Shown: positions 23,986-34,024, counted from the stretch's first letter. The stretch is 64,000 bases of DNA from Bacillus nitratireducens (GCF_001884135.1 NZ_MAOC01000087.1:1-64000), one strand, 5' to 3'. Numbers and translations: made by a program. Notes: generated by a model not told the origin, from the sequence alone.

Positions 23986-24783
23986 GTGAAACGAGTATAC
24001 AGCATATGTCTTTCAACCATGGTCTCGTTTATTTTATTATTTCCTAACAGTAGTTTTGCAAAGACAACGGTAGAAGTAAAAATGCCTTCATCTGTTTTAA
24101 ATATTTCAAAAGATAATACATTTCCAAATGACGCACAAGATTTGCCGCGTTTACAGCCAAGTAAGTTTGCGCAAGAACTATTGAAAACAGCAAATATCAA
24201 AATTGAAAACCCTGATTTAATTCGAATGTTCAATGAAACAACAATTTCGAATGCACCACTTGCAGTAGGATACCGAGCGAAAATTTATTTAGGTCAATGG
24301 GCATTAAATTATGAATCAATAGATACATCGATTAACTGGGAATATAAGCAAGTGAATCGAAATGTATATGACAATCGCGGGGGGGATCGCTTATATCCAC
24401 TTCGCTACAAACAAGAAACCCAAAAGACAATCGAAGGTGATTTAACAGCAGATATGAAAGATGCTGCAGATGTGAAAAAAATGATGCTTTTAAAAGCGCT
24501 TGAAAAAGTACAATTGCCACTTTCATTTAAAACGACCATTGGTTATGGTACAGGACATGAGCGTGTATATAATATTAGTCCGAGTCAACTTGGATATTTA
24601 TACGCTTATACACCAGCGGTAAATGAAAAAGGAAAAGTAACATTTGGCGAAGTCTACCTTGTGTTAAAAGGGAATCAAAAAAGGCTTGTCGTGAAAAATA
24701 TTACATCTCAAGGAATTGGAGCGGCTATTCCAATTCATGATCATTTGTTTTTTAAATTTATTTCTTCATCGCATTCGCAATAA
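23986..24783 (+). CDS. yfkD: YfkD-family exported protein
   Basis: 265 residues from GTG 23986, with AGGAAGGAG about 8 nt upstream. The N-terminus is a signal peptide (MKRVYSICLSTMVSFILLFP, then NSSFA before KTT). The mature part is soluble, with no cysteines or known catalytic motif; conserved-looking stretches are INWEYKQVNRNVYDNRGGDR and FKTTIGYGTGHERVYNISPS. It follows the Ca2+/H+ antiporter exactly as in B. subtilis (yfkE-yfkD). It is probably extracytoplasmic; the function is unknown. Confidence 0.85.
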   Translation: MKRVYSICLSTMVSFILLFPNSSFAKTTVEVKMPSSVLNISKDNTFPNDAQDLPRLQPSKFAQELLKTANIKIENPDLIRMFNETTISNAPLAVGYRAKIYLGQWALNYESIDTSINWEYKQVNRNVYDNRGGDRLYPLRYKQETQKTIEGDLTADMKDAADVKKMMLLKALEKVQLPLSFKTTIGYGTGHERVYNISPSQLGYLYAYTPAVNEKGKVTFGEVYLVLKGNQKRLVVKNITSQGIGAAIPIHDHLFFKFISSSHSQ

Positions 24784-24789
24784 CATGAA

Positions 24790-24818
24790 AAACGTCAGCT
24801 TATAAGCTGACGTTTCTA
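24790..24818. terminator. Bidirectional terminator yfkD / yfkAB
   Basis: AAACGTCAGCT / AGCTGACGTTT stem, TATA loop. Confidence 0.85.
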
Positions 24819-24819
24819 T

Positions 24820-25947
24820 TTATAATGTAATATTTGCTGTTTTTGATAAGAAATCTTCTGTCGGATAGTAGCTGTTTTTTACAAGAACATTTGGTCCAAG
24901 ACATTTTACTGCAGGACAGTGACAGCTTAATGATTTTGCTGTTTTTGAAGCGCTCCATTTTTCATACGCTTCTTGTAATGTGTTTGATTGTATGTTTCCT
25001 AGAAGTGGAACATCACCAAAGTCCGTCACAATAATATTTCCATCGAAAATATTTACGTTTAAACGAGAACGGCCATCCGGGTCATTACGAACTGTTACAT
25101 TTTTGCTTTCTTGTAATTTTTTAAATGTAGCGATGTCTCGCTCATCATCACTGCAAGCATAGAAAGGTAATGTTCCGAATAACATCCATACATTTTCATC
25201 GCGAATTTCTAGTAAATGCTCAATTGCATCACGAATTTCAGCTTTCGTTAAAATTTCTAAATTGCTCGCGAAGTCACTTGGATACATCGGATGAACCTCA
25301 TGACGCTTACATCCCATTTCTTCGACAATTTGACGATGAATATGTTCCATATGTGGTAGAGTTCTTTTGTTTAACATTGTTTCTGCTGATACGAGTACAC
25401 CTGCATTTGATAGAGCTTTACTATTTGTAATCATTCTTTCGAATAATTTTGCGCGTTGTTCATAAGTAGGTTTACGCTCCATCATTGCAAATCCGCCTTC
25501 AACGAAGTCATCAATTGTTCCCCAGTTATGTGAAATATGCAATACATCTAAGTAGGGAATAATTTGTTCGTAACGTGCTAAATCTATAGTTAAGTTTGAG
25601 TTGATTTGAGTGCGAACGCCTCGTTCATGGGCATATTTTAAGAGTGGTGTTACATAATTGTCGACGGATTTTTTTGAAAGCATAGGTTCTCCGCCTGTAA
25701 TACTTAAAGAACGTAAATGAGGAATCTCATCTAATCGTTTTAATAAAAGCTCCATCGGAAGCGGATTTGGATCTTTCGGCTGTAATGTGTAACCAACAGC
25801 GCAATGCTCGCAACGCATATTGCATAACGTTGTCGTTGTAAACTCAACGTTTGTTAATAGTAGTTTGCCGTACTCTTCAAGGTCCATATACGCTTCCCAT
25901 GGATCGTAAGAAGGAGTAATCGGCTTCATTATTTGTGATATCGTCAT
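24820..25947 (-). CDS. yfkAB: Radical SAM/CxCxxxxC motif protein YfkAB
   Basis: 375 residues from ATG 25947, chosen for AAAGGAGT upstream; the longer open frame to 26109 has no ribosome site. The radical SAM cluster motif is CNMRCEHC (Cys42, Cys46, Cys49), followed by the SAM-binding SITGGEPML. A C-terminal cysteine group (SLSCHCPAVKCLGPN) could hold a second Fe-S cluster, as in SPASM-type proteins. In some strains the gene is split as yfkA and yfkB; here it is one continuous frame. Substrate unknown. Confidence 0.88.
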   Translation of the reverse strand: MTISQIMKPITPSYDPWEAYMDLEEYGKLLLTNVEFTTTTLCNMRCEHCAVGYTLQPKDPNPLPMELLLKRLDEIPHLRSLSITGGEPMLSKKSVDNYVTPLLKYAHERGVRTQINSNLTIDLARYEQIIPYLDVLHISHNWGTIDDFVEGGFAMMERKPTYEQRAKLFERMITNSKALSNAGVLVSAETMLNKRTLPHMEHIHRQIVEEMGCKRHEVHPMYPSDFASNLEILTKAEIRDAIEHLLEIRDENVWMLFGTLPFYACSDDERDIATFKKLQESKNVTVRNDPDGRSRLNVNIFDGNIIVTDFGDVPLLGNIQSNTLQEAYEKWSASKTAKSLSCHCPAVKCLGPNVLVKNSYYPTEDFLSKTANITL

Positions 25948-26160
25948 ATGAAATACTCCTTTGACTATTGAAATAACAATTTGTCCATTCTCTATAATAG
26001 AAGAATATGTGCTTTTTATAAAGTGAAACTTTTTTGTGGAAAAAGAGAGAGGGCTTACATTAGAATGAATTACTGTTACAAAATCGATGAAATTACATGC
26101 CCATAGCAATCATTTTTGCGGTATAATAAAAGCAACTCGAATTAAAAGGAGAGTGCCTTC

Positions 26161-26343
26161 ATGGGAAAAGCAATTCAAGATAAAGATACACAATTAGTAT
26201 ATTTAAAAGAGCGTTTAAATATGTTCATTGAAGTAATTGATACAATTGAACCTGAAGAAGTAGAGTTAGAAGATGTAGATCGTCTTCTTGCGATGTTGGA
26301 TGAATTAGAATTAAAATGTGAGCAATTTAAAAAAGACGAATAA
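26161..26343 (+). CDS. SE1561-family small protein
   Basis: 60 residues. MGKAIQDKDTQLVYLKERLN followed by an acidic helix (ETVELEDVDRLL type) matches the small SE1561 family of Firmicutes, of unknown function. AAAGGAGAG precedes ATG 26161. It is divergent from yfkAB, with its own terminator, and cytosolic by composition. Confidence 0.8.
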   Translation: MGKAIQDKDTQLVYLKERLNMFIEVIDTIEPEEVELEDVDRLLAMLDELELKCEQFKKDE

Positions 26344-26349
26344 TATATT

Positions 26350-26384
26350 AAAAAGGCTGCCAATACAAAATTGGTAGCCTTTTT
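26350..26384 (+). terminator. Terminator of SE1561-family gene
   Basis: AAAAAGGCTGCCAAT / ATTGGTAGCCTTTTT stem with one G-U. Confidence 0.85.
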
Positions 26385-26547
26385 CTGTACGGATAATAGA
26401 AGGAATATAGAAAAAAAGGTATAATCAAGTTGTGAAAAATTTCATTTATACTTTAATAGCGTGATAAATAAAAAGCTGAAGAGCATAACAATGGAATTTT
26501 CATCTCATAACGTTTTGGTAGCGTTCACAATTGAGGGGGAAGTAACA

Positions 26548-28071
26548 ATGGAAAAGCTTCAAGAAAGCATGTATCAACTAGTTGTTGAAACGTCAACGAA
26601 CTTACCGAAAGATGTTCGTCGTGCGATTCAACAAGCGAAAGAGCGAGAAAACGCAGGAACTCGTTCAGCGATGGCACTTGGCACAATTACGAATAACATT
26701 AAAATGGCAGATGATAATATCTCGCCGATTTGCCAAGATACAGGGATGCCAACGTTTAAAATTTATACACCAGTTGGTGTGAATCAATTAAAACTGAAGG
26801 AAGCTATCTATAGTGCGCTTGAGCGGGCGACAAGAGATGGTAAACTTCGTCCTAACTCTGTTGATTCTCTTTTTGGGGATAATAGTGGAAATAATTTAGG
26901 ACCAGGAACACCAGTTATTAAGTTTGAGCAATGGGAAAAAGATTACATTGATGCACGTTTAATTTTAAAGGGCGGTGGATGTGAGAATAAAAATATTCAA
27001 TATAGCTTACCGTGTGAATTAGAAGGGCTTGGACGTGCAGGTCGTGATTTAGAAGGAATTCGTAAATGCCTTCTTCATGCTGTATATCAAGCGCAAGGCC
27101 AAGGATGTAGTGCAGGTGTAATTGGTGTTGGTATCGGGGGAGACCGAACATCAGGTTACGAATTAGCAAAAAATCAATTATTCCGTACATTAGATGATGT
27201 TAATCCAGTACCAGAGTTACAAAAACTTGAAGAGTACGTATTAGAAAATGCGAATAAACTTGGCATTGGTACGATGGGATTCGGCGGAGAAACAACTTTA
27301 CTTGGGTGTAAAATTGGCGTATATAATCGCTTGCCAGCTAGCTTCTATGTATCTGTTGCGTATAATTGCTGGGCATATCGCCGTCTTGGTGTAAAAATCC
27401 ATCCTGAAACAGGAGAAATTATGGATTGGTTATACCAAGAAGGTGAAGATACACTTCAGCAAGAGGCTACACAAGAACAATCAGAGCAGCGCGAAATCGT
27501 ATTACAAGCTCCAATTACAGAAGAGCAAATTCGTGAACTTCGTGTTGGGGATGTTGTTACAATTAACGGCATGATGTATACAGGACGTGATGCAATTCAT
27601 AAACATTTAATGGATAACGATTGTCCAGTAGATTTAAATGGACAAATTATTTATCACTGTGGTCCAGTTGTAGTGAAAGATGAAAATGATAATTGGCAAA
27701 TTAAAGCGGCAGGTCCAACGACAAGTATCCGTGAAGAGCCATATCAAGGCGATATTATGAAAAAGTTCGGTATTCGTGCTGTAATTGGTAAGGGTGGTAT
27801 GGGTGCTAAAACATTAGCTGCTTTAGAAGAACACGGTGGTGTGTACTTAAATGCAATTGGTGGTGCAGCACAATATTATGCTGAATGTATTAAAGAAGTG
27901 AAAGATGTTGATTTCTTACAATTCGGTATCCCGGAAGCAATGTGGCATTTACGTATCAATGGTTTTAAAGCAGTTGTAACGATGGATTCTCATGGGAAAA
28001 GCCTACATGCTGATGTAGATAAAACATCACTTGAAAAATTGGCGAGCTTTAAAGAACCTGTATTTAAGTAA
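26548..28071 (+). CDS. fumA: Class I fumarate hydratase (4Fe-4S)
   Basis: 507 residues from ATG 26548, chosen for GAGGGGGA upstream; the frame open to GTG 26461 lacks a ribosome site. Interconverts fumarate and L-malate with an oxygen-labile [4Fe-4S] cluster. The N-terminal fumerase domain carries ICQDTGMP near residue 77, GGGCENKNIQYSLP near 150 and LLGCKIGV, whose cysteines are the likely ligands. The C-terminal domain begins after a Gln/Glu-rich linker (EATQEQSEQRE) and has NGMMYTGRDAIHKHL. B. cereus-group genomes also carry class II FumC elsewhere. Single gene with terminator. Confidence 0.93.
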   Translation: MEKLQESMYQLVVETSTNLPKDVRRAIQQAKERENAGTRSAMALGTITNNIKMADDNISPICQDTGMPTFKIYTPVGVNQLKLKEAIYSALERATRDGKLRPNSVDSLFGDNSGNNLGPGTPVIKFEQWEKDYIDARLILKGGGCENKNIQYSLPCELEGLGRAGRDLEGIRKCLLHAVYQAQGQGCSAGVIGVGIGGDRTSGYELAKNQLFRTLDDVNPVPELQKLEEYVLENANKLGIGTMGFGGETTLLGCKIGVYNRLPASFYVSVAYNCWAYRRLGVKIHPETGEIMDWLYQEGEDTLQQEATQEQSEQREIVLQAPITEEQIRELRVGDVVTINGMMYTGRDAIHKHLMDNDCPVDLNGQIIYHCGPVVVKDENDNWQIKAAGPTTSIREEPYQGDIMKKFGIRAVIGKGGMGAKTLAALEEHGGVYLNAIGGAAQYYAECIKEVKDVDFLQFGIPEAMWHLRINGFKAVVTMDSHGKSLHADVDKTSLEKLASFKEPVFK

Positions 28072-28077
28072 AGAGAA

Positions 28078-28110
28078 ATACACCTCGAATCATTCGAGGT
28101 GTATTTTTTT
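28078..28110 (+). terminator. Terminator of fumarase gene
   Basis: ATACACCTCGAAT / ATTCGAGGTGTAT stem followed by seven T. Confidence 0.87.
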
Positions 28111-28197
28111 GGTATATATAGAAAAACATGTTCAGCATGAAAGAAAGAGTGAAAACAGAAACTACAGGTACGATTATATATGGAAAGGAGACTATTT

Positions 28198-28980
28198 ATG
28201 AAATATAAATGGTTATATATAGGTCTCATTTTTTCAATTATGATGGCACTTGTTCCAGTTTCAACATTTGCTTATACGAATACACCACATAACTGGGGGA
28301 TCCCACGCCCTAAAAATGAAACGGTGCCAGATGCAGGGAAATTATATACAGAATTACTACAAAAAAATGGTGGATTTTACTTAGGTGATACGAAGAAAAA
28401 AGACATTTATTTAACATTCGATAATGGATACGAGAATGGATATACAGGAAAGATTTTAGATGTACTGAAGGAGAAAAAAGTACCCGCAACTTTCTTTGTG
28501 ACGGGGCACTATATAAAAACACAAAAAGATTTATTATTAAGAATGAAAAATGAAGGACATATTATTGGTAATCATTCTTGGAGTCACCCTGATTTTACAG
28601 CAGTAAACGATGCAAAACTTCGTGAAGAATTAACAAGTGTAACGGAAGAAATTAAAAAAGTGACAGGACAAAAAGAAGTGAAATATGTACGTCCTCCGCG
28701 AGGCGTGTTTAGTGAGCGAACGCTAGCTCTTACGAAAGAAATGGGATACTATAATGTGTTTTGGTCGCTTGCATTTCTTGATTGGAAAGTAGATCAGCAA
28801 AGAGGTTGGCAATACGCTCATAATAATGTAATGACTATGATTCATCCAGGATCTGTTTTGTTACTTCATGCGATATCAAAAGATAATGCGGAAGCACTTG
28901 CGAAAATCATTGATGATTTGCGCGATAAAGGGTATCATTTTAAAAGCCTAGATGATTTAGTAAACAGCAATCAACCGTAA
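28198..28980 (+). CDS. pdaA: Delta-lactam-biosynthetic de-N-acetylase PdaA
   Basis: 260 residues from ATG 28198, behind GGAAAGGAG. It has a signal peptide (WLYIGLIFSIMMALVPVSTF, then AYT). The NodB-type polysaccharide deacetylase motifs are TFDNGYENGY (the PdaA form with Asn for the second Asp), HSWSHPDF (His metal ligands), RPPRGVFSE and LLHAISKDNAEAL. PdaA removes acetyl from muramic acid so that muramic-delta-lactam forms in the spore cortex, which is needed for germination. It is expected to be forespore-expressed, though I could not settle the promoter. Synteny with yfjP and yfjO agrees. Confidence 0.94.
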   Translation: MKYKWLYIGLIFSIMMALVPVSTFAYTNTPHNWGIPRPKNETVPDAGKLYTELLQKNGGFYLGDTKKKDIYLTFDNGYENGYTGKILDVLKEKKVPATFFVTGHYIKTQKDLLLRMKNEGHIIGNHSWSHPDFTAVNDAKLREELTSVTEEIKKVTGQKEVKYVRPPRGVFSERTLALTKEMGYYNVFWSLAFLDWKVDQQRGWQYAHNNVMTMIHPGSVLLLHAISKDNAEALAKIIDDLRDKGYHFKSLDDLVNSNQP

Positions 28981-29004
28981 GCATGTATGCTTGCGGTTTT
29001 CTCA
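28976..29004 (+). terminator. Terminator of pdaA
   Basis: ACCGTAAGCAT / ATGCTTGCGGT stem with one G-U, TTTTCT. It overlaps the stop codon. Confidence 0.75.
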
Positions 29005-29039
29005 TGCTATAATGATGTGTAAAAAGGATGGGGAAACGT

Positions 29040-29903
29040 ATGTGGAGCGAACATGTTACGTTAGAATATCCGTACCATTTTGAGGAAGTGCTGAAGCGTT
29101 TATCTTTCGACCCGTTAAACGTCATTCAATTAGACGAGAAAGTAATTTATATCCCGCTTTTTATAGACGAAGAACAGATTGTTGTTCGTTTGCAAGGGAT
29201 TGGTACTGTTCAAAATCCACAATTTTGGATCTCTAGTCAGGCAGGAGATCAAGAAAAAGTAATGAAACGAATGAAATCTATTTTTCACTGGAATGAACCG
29301 TTTCAAAATATACAAAATCATTTTTTAAACACATCATTACGTCCACTATTTGAAACATATGCTTATACTCCAATTATTTTAGAATTCGATTATTTCGCTT
29401 GTCTTCTTCGCTGTATTATTCATCAACAAATAAATTTGAAATTTGCTACTGTGCTAACAGATCAATTTGTAAAAAGATATGGGACAGAGAAGAACGGCGT
29501 TTTCTTTTTCCCAACACCAGAAAGAGTAGCGAACATTTCAATAGAAGAATTGAGAGAGCAGAAGTTTAGTCAGCGAAAAGCCGAATATATAGTAGGATTA
29601 GCAAAGCATATCGTAGGCGGAAAATTAGATTTAGCAAGGATAGAAAATGAAACAGAAGAAGAAGTATCGGCACAATTGTTACCAATAAGGGGTATTGGAG
29701 CATGGACAGTGCAAAACTTTTTAATGTTTGGGCTTGGACGAAAAAATATGTTTCCAAAAGCAGACATTGGAATTCAGCGCGCAGTGCAAGGTGTATTTCA
29801 ATTAGATGATAAACCTGATGATGCATTTTTAGAAAAAGTGAAACAAGAGTGTGAACCATACTGCAGTTATGCAGCGTTATATTTATGGAAAAGTATAGAG
29901 TAG
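29040..29903 (+). CDS. yfjP: AlkA-type DNA-3-methyladenine glycosylase (HhH-GPD)
   Basis: 287 residues. ATG 29040 is preferred because AAGGATGGGG is suitably spaced; ATG 29028 lies directly on the purine run. Residues about 115-280 form the HhH-GPD fold: [20 protein letters not shown], then the helix-hairpin-helix [20 protein letters not shown] and the catalytic Asp in FPKADIGIQ. It should remove alkylated purines from DNA. The stop is 10 bp before the methyltransferase gene, so the two form an operon, matching B. subtilis yfjP-yfjO. Confidence 0.88.
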   Translation: MWSEHVTLEYPYHFEEVLKRLSFDPLNVIQLDEKVIYIPLFIDEEQIVVRLQGIGTVQNPQFWISSQAGDQEKVMKRMKSIFHWNEPFQNIQNHFLNTSLRPLFETYAYTPIILEFDYFACLLRCIIHQQINLKFATVLTDQFVKRYGTEKNGVFFFPTPERVANISIEELREQKFSQRKAEYIVGLAKHIVGGKLDLARIENETEEEVSAQLLPIRGIGAWTVQNFLMFGLGRKNMFPKADIGIQRAVQGVFQLDDKPDDAFLEKVKQECEPYCSYAALYLWKSIE

Positions 29904-29913
29904 AGGTGTAATA

Positions 29914-31293
29914 ATGATACAAAAGCAACATGAGAGTAAGTTGGAAGTTGGTCAAACGTTCCCTGTGACAATTAAACGTCTTGGGATTAACGGAGAAGGC
30001 GTTGGTTATTTTAAGAGACAAGTTGTTTTCATTCCCGGGGCATTACCAGGAGAAGAAGTTGTTGCTGAAGCAACGAAAATTCAGCGTGGCTTCGCTGAAG
30101 CGAAAGTGAAAAAAGTTCGTAAATCATCACCACATCGTGTGAAAGCACCATGTTCAGTATATGAGGAGTGTGGTGGCTGTCAGTTACAACATTTAGATTA
30201 TAAAGAACAATTAAATCAAAAGCGTGATATCGTTGTACAAGCATTCGAGAAGTACATGAATAACAGTCTAGAAGAGAAAATTCGTCCAACGCTTGGCATG
30301 GAAAATCCATGGCATTATCGTAATAAAAGTCAATTACAAGTGGGACGTAAAGATGAAAAGGTTATTACAGGGCTATATAAACAAAACTCACATCAGTTAA
30401 TTGATATTTCTCATTGTATGATTCAACATAAGGCAACGAATGAAGCGACAAAAGTTGTAAGACGTATATTAGAAAAGTTAAATGTTTCTATTTACAATGA
30501 GAAAAAACAAAAAGGTTTAGTACGTACAATTGTGACACGTACTGCAGTTCAAACAGGTGAAGTACAAGTCACACTTATTACAACAAAAGAAGAATTGCCA
30601 AATAAAGAACAATTTATTGCAGAAGTACAAAAACAGATGCCAGCGGTTAAATCAATTATGCAAAACGTAAACTGGCGTAAAACATCTGTTATTTTTGGTG
30701 ACAAAACGTTTAAATTAGCTGGAAAAGAAGTAATTCAAGAAACACTTGGTGATTTATCATTTGAATTATCAGCACGTGCATTCTTCCAATTGAATCCAGA
30801 GCAAACGGTTGTTTTATACGATGAAGCGAAAAAAGCAGCTGCTTTAACAGGAAATGAGAAAATTGTAGATGCGTATTGTGGTGTTGGTACAATTGGTCTT
30901 TGGCTTGCGAATGATGCAGCAGAAGTACGTGGTATGGATGTAATTCCAGAAGCGATTGAAGATGCAAAGAAAAATGCAAAACGCCACGGATTTACAAACA
31001 CAAAATATGAAGCAGGTAAAGCAGAACAATGGTTACCAAAGTGGGTAAAAGAAGGATGGCGTCCAGATGTAATTGTTGTCGATCCACCGCGTACAGGTTG
31101 CGATGATAAATTACTGGAAACGATTTTAAAAGTGAAACCGAAACAAGTTGTTTACGTGTCTTGTAACCCGTCATCGCTAGCACGTGATGTAAATGCATTA
31201 ATGCAGAGTTATGAAGTGGAATATGTACAACCAGTTGATATGTTCCCACATACAGCTCATGTAGAAAATGTAGTGAAGCTTGTTAGAAAGTAA
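29914..31293 (+). CDS. yfjO: TrmA/RlmCD-family RNA (uracil-5-)-methyltransferase
   Basis: 459 residues. An N-terminal TRAM domain (about 10-70) is followed by the Fe-S cysteines C80-x5-C86-x2-C89 ([12 protein letters not shown]) and a fourth near DISHCM. The SAM-binding domain has [30 protein letters not shown] and the catalytic cysteine in [13 protein letters not shown]. It methylates C5 of a uridine in rRNA or tRNA, but which one cannot be told, as bacilli carry several paralogues. GAGGTG precedes ATG 29914. It is the second gene of the glycosylase operon. Confidence 0.9.
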   Translation: MIQKQHESKLEVGQTFPVTIKRLGINGEGVGYFKRQVVFIPGALPGEEVVAEATKIQRGFAEAKVKKVRKSSPHRVKAPCSVYEECGGCQLQHLDYKEQLNQKRDIVVQAFEKYMNNSLEEKIRPTLGMENPWHYRNKSQLQVGRKDEKVITGLYKQNSHQLIDISHCMIQHKATNEATKVVRRILEKLNVSIYNEKKQKGLVRTIVTRTAVQTGEVQVTLITTKEELPNKEQFIAEVQKQMPAVKSIMQNVNWRKTSVIFGDKTFKLAGKEVIQETLGDLSFELSARAFFQLNPEQTVVLYDEAKKAAALTGNEKIVDAYCGVGTIGLWLANDAAEVRGMDVIPEAIEDAKKNAKRHGFTNTKYEAGKAEQWLPKWVKEGWRPDVIVVDPPRTGCDDKLLETILKVKPKQVVYVSCNPSSLARDVNALMQSYEVEYVQPVDMFPHTAHVENVVKLVRK

Positions 31294-31301
31294 AGTTTAT
31301 T

Positions 31302-31334
31302 AATATTCCCTCATGGTATGAGGGAATATTTTCT
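31302..31334 (+). terminator. Terminator/attenuator before truA
   Basis: AATATTCCCTCAT / ATGAGGGAATATT stem then TTTTCT, only 15 bp before the truA start. It may therefore be only partly effective. Confidence 0.75.
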
Positions 31335-31349
31335 ATGAAGGAGAATAAA

Positions 31350-32087
31350 ATGAACAATTATAAATTAACGATTCAGTACGATGGTGCACGTTTTAAAGGA
31401 TGGCAACGTCTCGGTAATAACGATAATACGATTCAAGGAAAAATCGAAAGTGTCATATCTGAAATGGTCGGAAAAGAAATTGAGATTATCGGTTGTAGTA
31501 GAACAGACGCTGGGGTACATGCTTTGAATCAAGTTGCTAACTTTCAAAGTGATGAGAAGTTAGTGGAACATAAAGTGAAAAAATATTTAAATCAATATTT
31601 ACCCAATGATATTAGCATTACGAATGTAGAAGAAGTACAAGATCGCTTCCATGCTCGTTACAATTCTAAAGCAAAAACATATCTTTATAAAATTTGGAAT
31701 GAAGAGCATACAAATCCATTTATGCGTAAATACAGCATGCACGTGAATAAAAAATTAAATGTGAAAAGCATGAAAGAAGCTGCGAAACATTTAGTTGGTT
31801 CACATGACTTTACTGCTTTTTCAAATGCGAAATCAAAGAAAAAGTCTATGGTTCGAGAAGTATATACACTTGAAGTGATGGAAGAGGCTGGATTTGTACA
31901 AATTAGAGTAAGTGGTAACGGATTCCTTCATAACATGGTACGAAAAATTGTTGGGGCATTAATTGAAGTTGGATTAGGACAACTAGATGCTGAAGCAATT
32001 CCAAACATTTTAGAGGGAAAACAGCGCAATCAAATTAATTGCCTTGCTGAGGCGAGTGGTTTGTATTTGGAGAATGTTGAGTTTTAA
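31350..32087 (+). CDS. truA: tRNA pseudouridine synthase TruA (second paralogue type)
   Basis: 245 residues from ATG 31350, behind AAGGAG; the upstream in-frame ATG 31335 overlaps that site. The catalytic Asp53 is in GCSRTDAGVHALNQVANF, with FHARYNSKAKTYLYKIWN and the terminal FLHNMVRKIVGALIEVG as further family marks. TruA makes pseudouridine at positions 38-40 of tRNA anticodon arms. B. cereus-group strains carry two truA genes; this copy is not next to ribosomal-protein genes, so it is probably the extra one. Confidence 0.92.
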   Translation: MNNYKLTIQYDGARFKGWQRLGNNDNTIQGKIESVISEMVGKEIEIIGCSRTDAGVHALNQVANFQSDEKLVEHKVKKYLNQYLPNDISITNVEEVQDRFHARYNSKAKTYLYKIWNEEHTNPFMRKYSMHVNKKLNVKSMKEAAKHLVGSHDFTAFSNAKSKKKSMVREVYTLEVMEEAGFVQIRVSGNGFLHNMVRKIVGALIEVGLGQLDAEAIPNILEGKQRNQINCLAEASGLYLENVEF

Positions 32088-32095
32088 TAATAAGT

Positions 32096-32128
32096 AAAAA
32101 AATCGAGCTGATAAGGCTCGATTTTTTT
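32096..32128. terminator. Bidirectional terminator after truA
   Basis: AAAAAATCGAGC / GCTCGATTTTTTT stem. Confidence 0.87.
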
Positions 32129-32139
32129 GCACTCTGAAA

Positions 32140-32343
32140 TTAAGAAGATTTCTCTTTCTTCATACGTAGCTTCAAATTCCAAAAAGCAGCAAGCATAACA
32201 GCCGCAAAGGAGCCGCTAATTGTTCCTAAGAGCTTTGCATAAGGAAAGCTGCTCATATCAGCATTAATGAATAACATCATACATAGAACGGCAGGAAGAA
32301 GGTATAAGTATTGTAATAACTTTAATTTTTTATCATTACTCAT
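32140..32343 (-). CDS. Small two-helix membrane protein
   Basis: 67 residues from ATG 32343, with AAAGGGGCG upstream. Two hydrophobic helices (LQYLYLLPAVLCMMLFINAD, about 10-29, and LLGTISGSFAAVMLAAFWNL, about 38-57) are flanked by lysine clusters (SNDKKLK and RMKKEKSS), giving a hairpin with both ends in the cytoplasm. I do not recognise the family. It is convergent with truA and upstream of the RocR-like gene's terminus. Confidence 0.7.
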   Translation of the reverse strand: MSNDKKLKLLQYLYLLPAVLCMMLFINADMSSFPYAKLLGTISGSFAAVMLAAFWNLKLRMKKEKSS

Positions 32344-32423
32344 ATATATCGCCCCTTTCTAGCGTGTTATATGTTTATTATAACAAAGTTTTCCATTTCT
32401 TTACACTTAGTAGTATGTTCATT

Positions 32424-33827
32424 TTATATGTGCAAATGCAGTTTTTTTATTCGATATTGTAAGTTTTGTCTACTCAATCCTAAAAACTTTGCCGCTTGTG
32501 AGATATTACCATGATTCTCTTTAAGGATTTGATTGATGTAGTTCTTTTCCATTTCTTCTATTGTGCGCTTTAAAGTTTTAGGTGTATCAGCATCCTGACT
32601 AGTTAGGGAAGGTTTTATATGGAATTCTTTTTTTATTCGTTCGCGAAAGCGAGTGGGAAGATGAAACGCTGTAATGATATTTTCATCTTCTATTAAATTC
32701 ATTGAACCTTCTATTATATGTTCCAATTCTCGTACATTTCCGGGCCAATCGTGTACATAAAAGAATTCTCTTACATGTACATCTACATCGGTTACGCCGA
32801 GCCCGAATTGAATATTGTACTTTTCAATAAAGTGCTGAACAAGAGCTGAAATATCTTCTTTTCTTTCACGTAAAGGTGGAAGACATAAAGTAACGACGCT
32901 TAATCGGTAATATAAGTCTTCTCTTAAGCGATTGTGCGTAATAGCTTCAAGAGGATCTTCATTAATAGTTGCTATAATACGAACATCAATTTCTTTTTCT
33001 TGTGTGCCCCCGATTCTTCGTATTGTTTTTTCCTGTATAGCTCGTAATAACTTCGCTTGAAGTGATGGACTTAATGAGTTGATCTCATCTAATAACAAAG
33101 TTCCTCCGTTTGCTTCTTCAAATAAACCAGCTTTATCGATAGCTCCTGTAAATGCACCTCGGTTCGTCCCAAATAATAAGCTTTCCATGAGTGTATCAGG
33201 TATAGCGGCACAGTTTTGCGAAATAAATGGTTTTGTTGAACGCTGACTTTCATTATGGATACTTTGTGCAAATAGTTCTTTACCGGTCCCTGTTTCTCCT
33301 ATGAGAAGTATGGATGAGGAGGTACGAATTACCCGCTTTGCTTCTGTAATGACCGATTGAATAGCACTAGAATCACCGATTATGTGATCAAAGGTAAACT
33401 TGTTATTTTGTTTTCGAGAAGGACTCATTCTTATCGGTTGTTTTAAGTGACTAATCTCTTTTGAAATTTCAATAGCGCCTTTAATTTTTCCATTTTCTAT
33501 TATAGGGAAAGTATCGTTAATCGTCGTAATTTCTTGCCCTTTATTGTTAAAATACGTTTGTTTTATATTTTTTTTGGTTTTTCCAAATTTTAATGCCTCT
33601 ATAAGAGTACTATTTTTATTTTCTTCAAATGCAAATACCTCTAAAGGACTTTTATATAGCACATCTAAGCGGTCCATTGATTCAATTTCCATCATTTTGC
33701 GGTTATAGATAATCGTTTTACTTTCCTCATTAATAATATGAATCCCGATATCGAGTTCATTGAGTAAAGCTTCATATAGCGCATTCATTTCAGTAATTTG
33801 TTTAAAATTAATTTCTTCTGTATGCAT
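32424..33827 (-). CDS. rocR: RocR-like sigma-54-dependent transcriptional activator
   Basis: 467 residues. An N-terminal PAS sensor (about 10-125, with YFNNKGQEITTIN as in RocR) is followed by an AAA+ domain with Walker A GETGTGKE (about 174-181), the sigma-54-contacting GAFTGA and a Walker B in GGTLLLDEINS, and finally a Fis-type helix-turn-helix (ISQAAKFLGLSRQNLQYRIK). It resembles B. subtilis RocR, which senses ornithine or citrulline and activates arginine catabolism genes. GAGGAGAAG precedes ATG 33827. It faces a consensus sigma-54 promoter at 34007-34024, its probable target. Confidence 0.9.
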   Translation of the reverse strand: MHTEEINFKQITEMNALYEALLNELDIGIHIINEESKTIIYNRKMMEIESMDRLDVLYKSPLEVFAFEENKNSTLIEALKFGKTKKNIKQTYFNNKGQEITTINDTFPIIENGKIKGAIEISKEISHLKQPIRMSPSRKQNNKFTFDHIIGDSSAIQSVITEAKRVIRTSSSILLIGETGTGKELFAQSIHNESQRSTKPFISQNCAAIPDTLMESLLFGTNRGAFTGAIDKAGLFEEANGGTLLLDEINSLSPSLQAKLLRAIQEKTIRRIGGTQEKEIDVRIIATINEDPLEAITHNRLREDLYYRLSVVTLCLPPLRERKEDISALVQHFIEKYNIQFGLGVTDVDVHVREFFYVHDWPGNVRELEHIIEGSMNLIEDENIITAFHLPTRFRERIKKEFHIKPSLTSQDADTPKTLKRTIEEMEKNYINQILKENHGNISQAAKFLGLSRQNLQYRIKKLHLHI

Positions 33828-33894
33828 GTATTATCTTCTCCTCGTTTTACCCTATGAAGACTGACTTTTTATAATTTTATTAAAATTCTCATAA

Positions 33895-33958
33895 AATCGC
33901 AAAATTTTTTTGCTATTTTCTTTTAAAACTTTTCAAACGATAGAAAAATTTTGCGGTT
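33895..33958. promoter_or_regulatory. Candidate upstream activator sites for RocR-like protein
   Basis: AATCGCAAAATTTTT (33895-33909) and AAAAATTTTGCGGTT (33944-33958) are inverted partners differing at two positions. They lie about 50-110 bp upstream of the sigma-54 promoter, the expected distance for enhancer-binding-protein sites. Confidence 0.45.
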
Positions 33959-34006
33959 ATGTAGATTTTTTTGTGCGAAATCTTAATTTTTATATAGATA
34001 TTGAGG

Positions 34007-34024
34007 TTGGTACGTATCTTGCAT
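34007..34024 (+). promoter_or_regulatory. Sigma-54 (-24/-12) promoter
   Basis: TTGGTACGTATCTTGCAT carries the invariant GG (34009-34010) and GC (34021-34022) with 12-bp periodicity, and matches TTGGYACG-N4-TTGCW. It drives the lipoyl-like gene and the amino-acid permease. Confidence 0.85.
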